From the NCBI RefSeq assembly GCF_000005505.3, contig NC_016133.3, forward strand, positions 39,583,237-39,647,236: a stretch of DNA of 64,000 nucleotides. Direction: 5' to 3'. The position numbers were made by a program, and so were the translations under genes. This DNA comes from Brachypodium distachyon (taxonomy: Eukaryota > Streptophyta > Magnoliopsida > Poales > Poaceae). The notes beneath the pieces were generated by a model that was not told the origin of the DNA, searched no databases, and saw nothing but the letters and a program-made list of their open reading frames with translations. Positions 47,714 to 58,035 of this stretch are shown piece after piece (position 1 is the stretch's first letter; the number at the start of each line of letters is the position of its first letter).

Positions 47714-47733
47714 CCCCCCTACCTGGTGCGCCA
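47714..47733 (-). other. Primer-binding site of C1
   Basis: TGGCGCACCAGGTAGGGG on the minus strand is two bases from the LTR end at 47736. This fixes the right-hand LTR as the 5' LTR. Confidence 0.68.
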
Positions 47734-47783
47734 GATGTCGGAGCACGGGTCTCCGGCACCAAGGATGCCGAGCACCCCCTTTT

Positions 47784-50700
47784 TGTAACATCCCAATTTT
47801 CCCAAACTTTGCATTATGCATTTGCACTCATCAGCATCATACCAATTATCCTCTCCATTTCCCCCCTGCCCTCTGTCGCACCAGTGGCACCCGGGGTACC
47901 ACCACCGCATGATGAGTGGGCCGCCTCGCTTGCTCCCCGGAGAGGATCGCACCCCAGGCAGCACCCCGCGAGCTGCCCGGCAAGTCACCAGCACGGCAGG
48001 GCTAGCCGGGCTGCGGGGGTTGCCCTGAAGGGCAGCAAGAGAAATCCCGCCTGGGCGCTTCCCGGGAAGGTAACTTGCCGGGAAGGGGGTTCCCGGGCGC
48101 AGGTGTACGTTACAGGAGCAGGACCAATAGGGCAGGACAGCGGCGCCACGTGGCCACTCGGTGGGCTCCCTGCGTGCAGGGTTTGTCAGGACAAGGAGTG
48201 AAGCACAAGCCAGCATTAAATGCCCTGACAGAAAGGGGATTCCCCGTCCAGTCAGCCTACAGTGACTGGCCTGGTGTAAATTTTAGGCACCTAGGACCCT
48301 AGTTGCAGGGCTACCCAACCTGCATGCAAGCCAGCGCAGTAGGGCCGAGCTGCCCTAGCTCTTTGTTCGCCATTTGTCACCCATGCACCGAGGCACCTGT
48401 GGTATCCCCTTCGGTATAAAAGAAGGAACCCCGCCAGCAGTCAAAGGGTTCGGTCCAGTTCGGTTGGACGATCGGGTTTTCAGTTCACTGCTAGTAGTAG
48501 CCAGAAGTGGCAAGTAGCGCTTAGCTAGAAAGAGAGAGCCCCCGGGGACTCCCCCCGGCAACCTATAAACCCTAGTTCACTGGCTAATAAGAAACTCGGA
48601 GGCAGGACGTAGGGTTTTACACCTCAGGGTGGCCCGAACCTGGGTAAAAAGTGTTCTCGTGTTCATTGTGCTCTTACGCTTCACATTGGCCTCGCCGGCG
48701 ATCGCCGGAGCGATCCCCGTCGCCCACTGCCAAACCTAAAAGGGGGTGCTCGCGCATCTCCGGTGTCTGAGCCCCATGCTACGACACCCTCTCACTCCAT
48801 CTTGCGCCCACGCCGCTGCAATTCTTCGCCGGAAAAGCTTCAGGCACCGCCACTTTTCCGTCGCCGCCGGTGACCGAGAGGGTAAGAACCAACGGGGCTT
48901 GCTCCTATCTCCTCTACTCGTCAATGCGCAACTTTTGACGCGCTCCATTCTTTTTTTTGTACTCCGTAGCTCGTCGTCGTCACTCGCCGGAGTTCCACCG
49001 ACGCCGCCGCCGTTCGTCGTCGTCCTAGGCATCGTCTATGTCCTCGTCTCGCCTCGCCAACCGCGTCACGACCCTCGCCTCGTCGCGCCGCCCACGCCGC
49101 CGGTCTTCCCCGAGCCCGAAGGCCACCGGAAGGCCTGTCTGCCGCCCCGCCCGAACCGTGCCGCCGCCGGAACCCTAGGCCTCACCGGAGGTGAGCCCGA
49201 CGCGCCCCAGCCGTTAGATCTCGGCCAACGGCCGAGATTAGATCACTTAAAACGAAGGAGTATCCATGGATCATAGCCGTCCATCTTGTTTTAAGTGAGA
49301 TCGGACAGCATCTTTTAATTAGACCCCGAACCGGTACCAGCGAATCAGAGGACGACACGTGTCATGTGATAAAATGTAATTTTATTCCCGGATGAATTAA
49401 ATGGTAAAATTGCAGAAAACCCCCTGGAACTTCAAACACTCATAACTTTTGAACCGTGTGGCCAAATTTGATGATCTGCACCTTTTTGGAATCCTCATGC
49501 CATATAGAATCTTTTGGCACAGTTTATTTTCAGTTTTGGACAACTGAAACAGGACCAAGTGACAGAATGCTTAATTATGAACGTATTCACTTAAAAATTG
49601 GCTTAAAATTATTTTGGACGATTTATCCACTCTTAAAATTTCTTAGAGGCACCCTCTACCCTGTGCAGCCAGAAGAAAAATTACTTTTGAATAAAAATGA
49701 ATGTATCACCAAAGTTAGAATAATCTAGCTTAAATGGGGATTAAAATTACTTTGTTTTAATGATTTCCTTTTTCCACCCCATGAACATGATCCTAACAGT
49801 TCATCACGTAGATTTAAATCACTAAACAAGTCATGTGTGACAGAAAGAAAATTTAGGTTGCATCATGCTTATGGCATCATGGCCTATTTCATTTGATTGC
49901 TTGTATGTATTGGATGGTTATTTATTTCTGCTATACGTTTTGATTGTTAGATTTTACGGAGTGCGAACCCTGTCTTGGCGACGAGTGTAAGAACAGCAAC
50001 AACCTTGGACAAGGCAAGTTCATCTTGAGCATGAATCACCTATCATCGCACTTAATTTTAATCCTATATGCATTAGCGTTGTTTGTAGAATTGCATTAGG
50101 ATTAAATTGTTATATTTATGCTACCTACGTTGTCCTAGTAGAGAGTAGATTTTCCTAGCCATCATAACCCCACCAATAGCCTTCGACTTAGTTACGCTTA
50201 GCCGTGCTATGTAAATATGCGTGGGAGGGAACCACTTTCACTCTGGAAATTTTGTGGGTGTAAATGTTATTTTCGAAGCATGGCTAAAATCAACCCCTAA
50301 TGAACCATCCTGGGTGGGTGGCTTTGAGTATTATGGTTGTACGCGACGTCAGGTCCATTTCTATGGGGCCCGCTGAGTTGTCTCTCCGTGGATTCGGGAG
50401 CGTCCATGGTCGTCTCTCCCGTGGATTCGGGGAGCGCTTGTGTCACAAATGTGGAATGCCACCAGGGGTAACCAGAGGCTGAATTGGGTTCCTATTTAAA
50501 TTTCTATATGGGCTCTAGCGAGAATAGAGTATGTTGTATGAACCTAGACCCGAGGAATTGTAATGATGTAGCCGTGTAGGTGGAGCGTGATTCTCTCGTG
50601 GTCTAGGGAATTACTTCTGAAAATCTCGTAATCGACGCCGTTGCTACTCCACCCTGAGGACAGCAAGGGATTAACCTATCAATTTCTTGTGGGGAATGTG

Positions 50701-51421
50701 TACAACCTCTCGAGAGTGTCAAAACTAAGTACGTAGCCGTGTCCTCGGTTATGGACGAATTATGAGGAGTTGGATATGGAAACTAAGTAAGGTCTCACTC
50801 ATTCAAACTTCTGAATAAAACGAATGGTTTAAACTTGGGTTAGGAGCATTGATGTGTCTACTCAATGTCCTTAGATTTAAATATGAGCATCGGTGTGTCT
50901 ATCCGATGTCCAATAGATTTATCATGCAGTAATAATTCAATTGTAGTAGGATAAAATGTTATGTTATTTGCTTCCATGCCAAAAGCCTAAACTCCACATA
51001 GCCAATAATTGCATATATTTGATAGGATCTGTTATAATCCCCGGTGAACTTGCCAATACATTCAATGTATTGTCCCTAGTGGCTGCAACCTTTAAATTGT
51101 TGCAGGGGATTCCGACGATGAGTAAGGTTACGTTGTTGGGTCACGAGCCTGCATTCCAACATGCGCTCTCTGTGGCATTGAAATAGCTCTACTTTTACTT
51201 CGCTTTCCGCTGTTGAAAAATTTATGTTATTTTTAAATGCTAATCCGAGTGGTTATGCAATGTTGTAAGTACTATAAAGTTCTGGATGATGACGTTGTAA
51301 TAAAATTACTTGACCTTTGTTTCTCGATATTACATCTTGAACTGTGTCTGCTAGCGAGTCAATCTAGGGACTAGCACTATAAGTACAGAGATCGAAACTT
51401 GTACGGGGGCGGTCGCTTCAC
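47784..51421 (+). mobile_element. D3: TGTAACATCC element in the C1 5' LTR
   Basis: It starts TGTAACATCCCAATTTT and ends near GGTCGCTTCAC. Flanks are CTTTT on the left and GTTTT on the right, an imperfect 5-bp duplication. Without the solo LTR A4 it is about 2.7 kb. A GC-rich block (48792-49200) is followed by a mostly AT-rich part homologous in reverse to D1 (for example the CTCTCGAGAGTGTC region at 50710). No repeated ends and no element proteins are seen, so it is either a solo LTR of a long-LTR family or non-autonomous. Confidence 0.6.
47874..48786 (+). mobile_element. A4: solo LTR of family A (913 bp)
   Basis: TGTCGCACCAGTGG at the start, GCTACGACA at the end, with CCCTC directly on both sides (47869-47873 and 48787-48791). 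TATA box at 48415-48421. A clean product of LTR-LTR recombination. Confidence 0.9.
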
Positions 51422-52226
51422 GTTTTGGTTCGGTGGAGGGCGAGGCGATCGCTGAGGCGATCGCCGGTATGACGATAGACACAAAGTGTGGACACGTGAA
51501 TTACCCAGGTTCGGGCCACCCGGAGATGTAACACCCTACGTCCTGCTTTTTGTTGTATTCAAGATTGCGTATGTCGCTTACAAGGTGTCCCAGGAGTTCC
51601 CAGGGAGCTACTTGGCGATGGCTCTAACTAGGGCTCAAACTAAAACTGATCGGAACCCTTTGACCGGTGGCATCGGTCCTCCTTTTATAGACAAGGGGAT
51701 GCCACAGGTGCCAATGCATGCAGCGTGACACGTCTCCTAGATGCGTGTCACAGCCACATGAAATACATTCCCACTGATCCATGCTGGACGCCATGCAGCG
51801 CCCAGTCCACTGTACAAGGTAGAAAAATGGTTCGTAGAGTAGACGCCCTAGCCTTGCTAAGCAAGTCTAGGCCTGCTGATAAGACTCCTGTTAGTGCATT
51901 AAATGCACTGCGCCCGCCATCTTGTCCTGTCTTCATTGTTCTGCTGGCCCCGTCCGCGTGCCCGAGCGTGGGTTGCTGGGGTGTTCCTTCCCGGCTAGCG
52001 CACCCGGCCAGCTGCCGGGGAGGCGTTTCTTCCACTTCCCGGGACCAGGGTTCCCGGGCACTTGTTCTATTCCGGCCCTTGGCTTTGCCTTCACCAGGAA
52101 CCGTCTTCTTGAGGCAGGCTTCCCGGACTCATCGCTTCTCGGGAGGCCTTCCTGACGGGGCTTCGTCAATGGCGACCCACGCGTCCCGTATCAGTGGGAC
52201 CCATGGGCCACTAGTACGACACTCAG

Positions 52227-52825
52227 AAATCTTCCCGCATTCTACCGAAGTTGCTCAGGCCGCCATGATTAAAGCTCGCGGGAAGAGGGATTCGTCCAAG
52301 GCATTGCCATCGGAGTACGATGTGGTTGATTACCTCATCAGCATATGGACCCGCGTCAAGCGTCTTAACGCTTTTGGGGTTGACATGCTTAATGCCGGCA
52401 TCCGCGCCTTTCGAGCTCTTTGGCCGGGAGAGGAAGCACCGAGTGCCATCCCAGAGTTAGACAAGCGTCTCCTAGAGGTGGAGGACCGGCTGAGCGAGGG
52501 GCGGGAGTCGGCTGCTCATGTCAGCGCCGACGAGGCGTTGTCGTTCGTACTTTATTGGTACGACGGCATTAACCTCGACGCGTTGCAGTCCATGCGCGTC
52601 GGCTCTCCCTTCCTCTCGGATCCGGAAATAATCGCCAAGCGTCAAGAACGGGCCTACTCCTTCATTCGGTATGCCGATGTGCATTCCTTTGTGGAGGGTC
52701 CGAGATCGGACGCAGACGAAGAGGCGGCCGAGGAAGAAGAAGAGGTGGATGAAGAAATTGTGGCCGAGTCACCTCCCGCCGAGACGGATGCTCCGAGTGC
52801 CGGCACCAACGATCCTGCTACCTAA
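52227..52825 (+). pseudogene. E1 antisense gene, downstream exon
   Basis: The exon starts right after CTCAG and is open for about 199 codons: IFPHSTEVAQAAMIKARGKRD, a central VVDYLISIWTRVKRLNAFGVDML segment, ALSFVLYWYDGINLDAL, and a long acidic Glu/Asp tail (EEEEEVDEEIVAESPP) ending at TAA 52823-52825. It is in phase with the donor at 276. It belongs to the antisense ORF of E1 and is not obviously related in sequence to the A and C antisense proteins. I do not recognise a function. Confidence 0.65.
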
Positions 52826-52889
52826 ATTTGTGCCTTTTATGTCGGCAAAAACTCTGTAAAACTGTTAGATCCCCGGGATGCCGGGTGCA

Positions 52890-53470
52890 GATGTAAATAT
52901 CGTGCAAGCATTTCTGCACGCACTGGTAAGTAGCCCCTGCATTTCTCAAACCAAACGGCATAGTGCGATAGCAATAAGCCCCGAACGGGGTGATAAAGGA
53001 TGTCTTTATTTGATCATTAGGGTTCAGCGGTATCTGGTGAAAACCAGAGTACGCGTCTACAAACGACAACAACTCACACCCAGCAGTGGAGTCGATCACT
53101 TGATCGATCCGAGGTAACGGAGAAGGATCCTTAGGGCATGCGTTGTTCAGGCTGGTGTAGTCGATACACATGCGCCACACCTTGGCAGCAGTTGGGTCAT
53201 CTATCTTCTTCTCGACCATGACCAAGTTAGCCAACCAGTCAGGGTGCAACACTTCCATGATAAAGCCGGCAGCTAGAAGCCGGGATATCTCTTCCGATAT
53301 TATCTTCCTTCTGTCATCGGCGAAGCGTCGAAGGGGCTGCTTCACCGGTCTTGCGTCCGGCCTGACATGCAATGAGTGCTCAGCCAACTCCTCGACACAC
53401 CCGGCAAGTCTTGATTTGACCATGTGAAGATGTCTCGATTCTCACAGAGGAAGCTGGTGAGCTCGCCTTC
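52890..53470 (-). pseudogene. E1 reverse transcriptase, truncated before the active site
   Basis: RT follows the TAG at 53471-53473 in frame for about 25 codons, then a 1-bp loss shifts it to the frame open from 53423. Motifs are WRMCIDYTSLNNAC, PLPRIDQVIDSTAGC, FVDAYSGFHQIPL and MPFGLRNAGATYQ. Sequence breaks off near 52890, before the YVDD motif, at a deletion joining it to the 3' flank of the antisense gene. Confidence 0.72.
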
Positions 53471-54283
53471 CTATTTCTCATTCAGGCCGGCACCAATGAT
53501 GACGGTGCAGTCTGGGAACTCATTGTCGACCAGGATCTTCTTTTTCTCCTTGGCTGCCTGGAAAGCCACGCTCCCATGAGGGTTGGTCATAGTCGGCAGG
53601 CAAATCTGCGCTGATTGAGCTAACGCGACGACTTCTTGCAGCTTCCTCTTCTCGCCAGCGATGACCAGTGATTCGGCCAAAGCGGATCCTGCTGCCGCGC
53701 ACTCCATCGAACGCTTGTAGTTGCCGGTAATGGTTATGGTACCATTTGGTCCCGGCATCTTCATCTTCAGATAGCCAATGTGGGTAGTCGCCATAAATTT
53801 GGCCAATGCCGGCCTGCCGAGCAACGCATGATACGGACTACTGAGATCCACCACCTCGAACACCAAGTTCTCGGTCCGACAGTTCTCCCTGGTGTCGAAT
53901 AAGACATCAACCCAGATCTTGCCTACCGGGGCACAAGACACTCCCGGCACAATACCATTGAAGGTAGTCCGACTAGGCTCAAGCATGTTATCAGTAATGC
54001 CAAGTTTGAGCATTGTGTCTCGGTACATGATGTTTATGCTACTCCCATTATCAATGAGAACTCGAGTAAATTTGACATTGATGTTAGGCCCAATGAGCGT
54101 CGGGTCGACGTCCAGAGCATAACCACCAGGATTCGGCATGACCTTAGGGTGATCTGCCCGGTTCCAACAGAGCTCCTGTTCCGACCAGTACATGAATTTC
54201 GGTACTACCGGCATAACAGCGTTAACTTCCATCTCATGCTTGCGCTGGCTCTGCTTGTCAGTCGGCTCCGTGATAAAAATCAT
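53471..54283 (-). pseudogene. E1 protease region, open, ending at the conserved TAG
   Basis: A continuous frame with VLIDNGSSINIMYRD (Asp-Asn-Gly) and HALLGRPALAKFM, closely similar to E2 6191-7004. It ends at TAG in the context AAA TAG GAA, as in E2. Confidence 0.72.
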
Positions 54284-56780
54284 GTAGCTCTAGTGATGCT
54301 CCTTGTACTCGTTTCTCCCTGCATACTCCGGCATGCCTTGGTCTTCCACCTGATTGGCAGCATTGTTCGCCGGAGGGGGTCCTTGAATCTTTGCATTGGC
54401 GCTTGTGAGCGGCGGAGGAGGGGCAGCCGACTTGCCTCACCCTTCTCGGCCCGCTGCATCCAGCTGCATTGTCGGGTTGTGTGATTCGCCGGTTTGCTGG
54501 GATTGGTCGTGTGGAAACGACAATGCTGATCCAGCATCATCTCGAACGTATACATCTGCTTATTTTGTTAGGGCTTCTTCTGCTCTCTCTTCTTGGCCCA
54601 CTGCTGATTTCCAGTCTTCTGACGCTGGCTAGGACCGGCATCAGGTTGATCTTGAATAGCCGCGACATGGGCTGGCCCATATCGGTAATCCGGCCAGTCG
54701 TCTTTTCTTTTATTCCCATGATGTAAATGATCATTCCTCTGGAATGCTCCGGCAGGATTGTATGTTGGCTGCTCTCTTTGCGGTTCTGCCGGCATCAGCG
54801 ATGGCTGAGTCGGGTCACCCAACGCATACATGTCTGCAATCTTGATCATCTCGGACAAAGTGGCCGGCATTTCCCTTTGCGGCTTCTACCACAACATGCT
54901 GCCATGTTGGCACCCTTGGGCAAACAATGCTATTGCCTGTGACTCCACTATCCCTTCACAGGAATTGCGGAGGTTGTTCCATCTTGTCAGGTAATCTCGG
55001 TCGGTCTCATTGTCCCTTTGCTTGCACATGGACAGCTGTTGAGTGCGGTTAGGCCTCTTGTAGGTGCTGGTGAAGTTGCTGGCAAAAGCTTCCTCAAAAT
55101 CTATCCGGCAATTGATGTTGCCTTCCGGCAAATTATTTAGCCAGATCCTGGCTGGCCCTACCAGCATCTGGGGTACATAACGTACAGCCCATCTGCGATT
55201 GCCGCCTGCCACATGCACTGTAGTGACATAATCTTCCAACCAATCTTCTGGCTTTGTGCTGCCGTCATACGTTCTCGTACCCCTGGGCAGCTGGAAACCC
55301 TGGGTTGGTGTCTCTCTCATGATCCGGTGAGCGAAACAACGCGGTCCCGGAGGGCCTTGCTCTTCCAGAAGCTCTGACAGATGGATTCTGTCGAGCTGAT
55401 GTCGGGCATCTAGCGGCGACACTTGCCTGTTTCCCACTCGGGCTCCAAGTGGGCCGACATTTTCACGTTCTCGCCTAAGATAGCCTTCATCTCCCATGGC
55501 CGAGTATCCATCATTGTAACGTTCTTGCCAGCGATCTTCACCTCGATACAGGGGGTTGCACCCGACACCCTGCTGACCTACAGCAGTATTGGGTGCCGGA
55601 CCCCGAGGTTGGCGTTTGTGACCAGCCGTGTGACGCTCTTGTGGATCTCGACGATTATTGCCGAGATGCATACCACTTTGGCCGTCATCAACTCTCCTAA
55701 TCATCTGCTTCTCAGCGAAAGCCGGATCATAACGCTCTAGCCGTTTGTCTCATCCTGAGTTGACACTCTTGTCCCATCTGCCACCAGGTGAAGACGCTTG
55801 CTTGTCGGCCCGGCCGCCAGCGCCTGCGGCCGAGTGGATGATCTGAGATGCACCAGGCTTGCCGTGCAACCTCATGTATGCCTCATTTTGCTCGTTAGCC
55901 ATGCGAAGCAACTCCTTCACCCGCAGCTGCTGCAATCGGAGCACCTCTCTCGTGAGATTTGGCAACTCTTGTGCTGCAGCCTCGGCTGCTTTGAGATTTT
56001 TAACAGGGTGCTATATTTCGGCTTTAGTGCCGACACATAGCTTGCCGACACAGCAGGCATCGCCCTGCCATCCCTAGCTATCACGGCATTCAGGTTTCTG
56101 CCACGACTACGAACTTCCCCAACTCGGTTAGGGTTATGCATTGCAGTAGAAGTGAGACCATGAGTTTTGTTATACTCATGGAGCGAAATCTCGAGCTCCT
56201 GCCGAGCACGAGCCACGTCAGCTTCCTGCAGCAGTTTCTGGCGCTCCTATCCAGCTCAGCCTGCAGCTGGGCGAGGTTGGCATTTAGTGCTACAGGCAAG
56301 GTCAGCCTTTCGATGGCAGCCTGTAGCGGAGTCAGCTTTGCCGGCACAGCGACGTGCCAGCTTGAGTAGCGATGTTCTCCGGCTTCTCCATCGGAGGACG
56401 CGTCGTCCTGCCGGACTTGCTTGCGAGTCCGGCGCTCTCTGCCGCGCCCTTGCCAGCATCGCCGCCATGAGCGGTCAACATGACTTCCACACGGTCCGCA
56501 GGGCAATCGACATGCCGACCACGAACCGTGCAGACGGCAGGGGGATCTTTGGCCACCACCACCTGCTCGGGATACCTGCAAGGAGTGTAAGTGGCGACGT
56601 AGACCTCGTGCGTACCGAAGTTGATGAAGCGGCCTGCGCAGGGAAGTGACGCGTTGTTAAGCAGCCTGCGTTGTTGTCGATGAAGCCCAGAGAGCCGAAT
56701 CTCTAGACCAAACTGGAGACGACGCGCTCTCTGGACATGAGGAAGCTTCCCGTCCGGATGAAAACTCCAGCCAGTGCCTC
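54284..56780 (-). pseudogene. E1 gag, broken
   Basis: Blocks in different frames: 56581-55750 (N-terminal and coiled-coil-like part), 55704-54886 (gag domain with STKPEDWLEDYVTTV, GPARIWLNNLP, RDYLTRWNNLRNSCEGI) and 54870-54280, including the HTTNPSKPANHTTRQC zinc cluster. Lesions differ from those in E2. Confidence 0.74.
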
Positions 56781-56784
56781 TGCT

Positions 56785-56803
56785 GGCCCCACGATGGGCG
56801 CCA
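56785..56803 (-). other. Primer-binding site of E1
   Basis: TGGCGCCCATCGTGGGGCC on the minus strand, two bases after the LTR end. Confidence 0.66.
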
Positions 56804-56805
56804 AC

Positions 56806-57749
56806 TGTTGTGATGGTGTCACGGCAAATGCCATAAGATGGCTTGAGATGGTGCCAATGGACGGAGGAGGAACCGGAGGCGGGAAGGCGTGATGTAAACC
56901 ACGCACCGAATAAGAACACACGGTGTTACCCAGGTTCGGAGCCCTCTTGTTGAGGTAAAGCTCCTACTCCTGCTTTGTTGTATTACTGGAGATATCAAGG
57001 GCTACAATGGTGCTCCTTGAGCTGTTTCTTGAGGAGGAAGAAGGAGAAGGAGAACTCCTAAGTGGCTAAGTGAGGAACCCCTTTCACAAGAGGGGTGGTG
57101 CTTCTATTTATAGGCCGAAGGTGTCACACTGACATGTGAACCAAAAGCAAACCCTAGCTACCACCGGGCTCGCCGGGTATGCCCCATGGTCCCCTCCGAA
57201 TTGTCCGGGAGGGAACAACGCAGCTTTGTGCTTTTCGTACCGCCAGACGGCGCGCACTGTAGCCATGCCCCGGCCTTCGTCATCCATCCTTCTGCGGCGC
57301 ATCACTATGCAGTCGCCCGGCACAGCGACGTGAGCAACGACTGCTTTTCCGTCATAAAAGGGACGCTACTTTACTTTGTGCCATGTGATCAGGATAGGAC
57401 CGTTGGCGCATCCCGACGTTAGCCAAGATCAGATAGTTCGTGCTTGTCCTGCAATCACATAAGACAAGAAAGATATGCCGGCACACTTTTGGTATGCTGG
57501 TTGGTTGTTAAGTCGGCCCGACACTAGTTCCCAAAGCTGTTGCGATCCGGCAGGAAGGACAGTTTCCCAAAACTCAAACATTCTCACAGCCTAAAAGGAC
57601 TAGACCAAGGAAAATGTCGAAACATTGGTATGCCGGCTGGTTGTTAAATCGGCTTAAAAATGGCGGCGTACTTGCTTACGCCGACTTTGCTTTTGCTATC
57701 CCGGCTAATACGTGTCGTCATGACCCTACGCGGGGTCAGCCCCCCCACA
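56806..57749 (-). repeat. E1 5' LTR (944 bp)
   Basis: On the minus strand it starts TGTGGGGGG at 57749 and ends CACAACA at 56806. TATA box CTATAAATAG at about 57102-57113. It is homologous to the E2 LTR with several indels. Confidence 0.8.
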
Positions 57750-58035
57750 TGAAGCCAGATCATCCTTCACAAAGAATGAACGTCGTTCACCAGTGAAGAC
57801 ATAAATTGACTGCCTAAACCGAAATGCAATTTATATTAGGAAATTGGATTAATATAAAACGGGAGCTAGGCTCACATGAAGAGCTCTGTTACATAAAACC
57901 CACAAGAAACAGCTCGACTGCAGTCACATAAGTCGGGAAATTTGTCTACATTCAAAACAAGTTCAACCCCACAGAGTGCAGATTTTGGAAAGGTACACTG
58001 CGGCCATCAATCCTCTTGTTGTCTTGCATCTCACC
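57750..58035 (-). other. 3' flank of the minus-strand RBR gene
   Basis: About 290 bp between the stop codon of the RBR gene and the E1 LTR, moderately AT-rich, probably the 3' UTR and downstream sequence. No separate gene is seen. E1 inserted here. Confidence 0.5.

Larger units (their letters stand above)
368..52221 (-). mobile_element. C1: Tat-type Ty3/gypsy element carrying most of the nest
   Basis: The two C-type LTRs (368-1195 and 47736-52221) are homologous, in the same orientation, and flanked by the identical 5-bp duplication CTCAG. The primer-binding site is beside the right LTR and the purine tract beside the left one, so the element reads on the minus strand. Its own internal sequence remains only in pieces: antisense gene 1475-2855, pol and gag 20781-23452, and gag 46628-47627. 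Integrase and most of RNase H are gone. Insertions D3, A2, D1/D2 and E2, plus later deletions, account for the rest of its roughly 51.9 kb. Confidence 0.85.
47736..52221 (-). repeat. C1 5' LTR, interrupted by D3
   Basis: LTR pieces 47736-47783 and about 51422-52221 together correspond to the 828-bp 3' LTR. The outer end TACGACA is followed by CTCAG (52222-52226). Confidence 0.85.
1..57749 (-). mobile_element. E1: outermost Tat-type Ty3/gypsy element, truncated by the window edge
   Basis: This is the base layer of the nest. Its 5' LTR is at 56806-57749, followed leftward (minus strand) by a primer-binding site, gag, protease and part of RT down to about 52890. Its antisense gene on the plus strand is split between 2-275 and 52227-52825, because C1 (368-52221) is inserted in it. 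The 3' LTR lies outside the window. RT is cut off before its catalytic YxDD motif, and RNase H and integrase are missing, so E1 is a defective deletion derivative. The base flanking the 5' LTR outward begins TGAAG; the matching duplication cannot be checked here. Confidence 0.85.

Noticed and set aside
50956..51186. 76-codon ORF near the end of D3
   Set aside because: It lies in non-coding D sequence, and the frame does not appear in D1.
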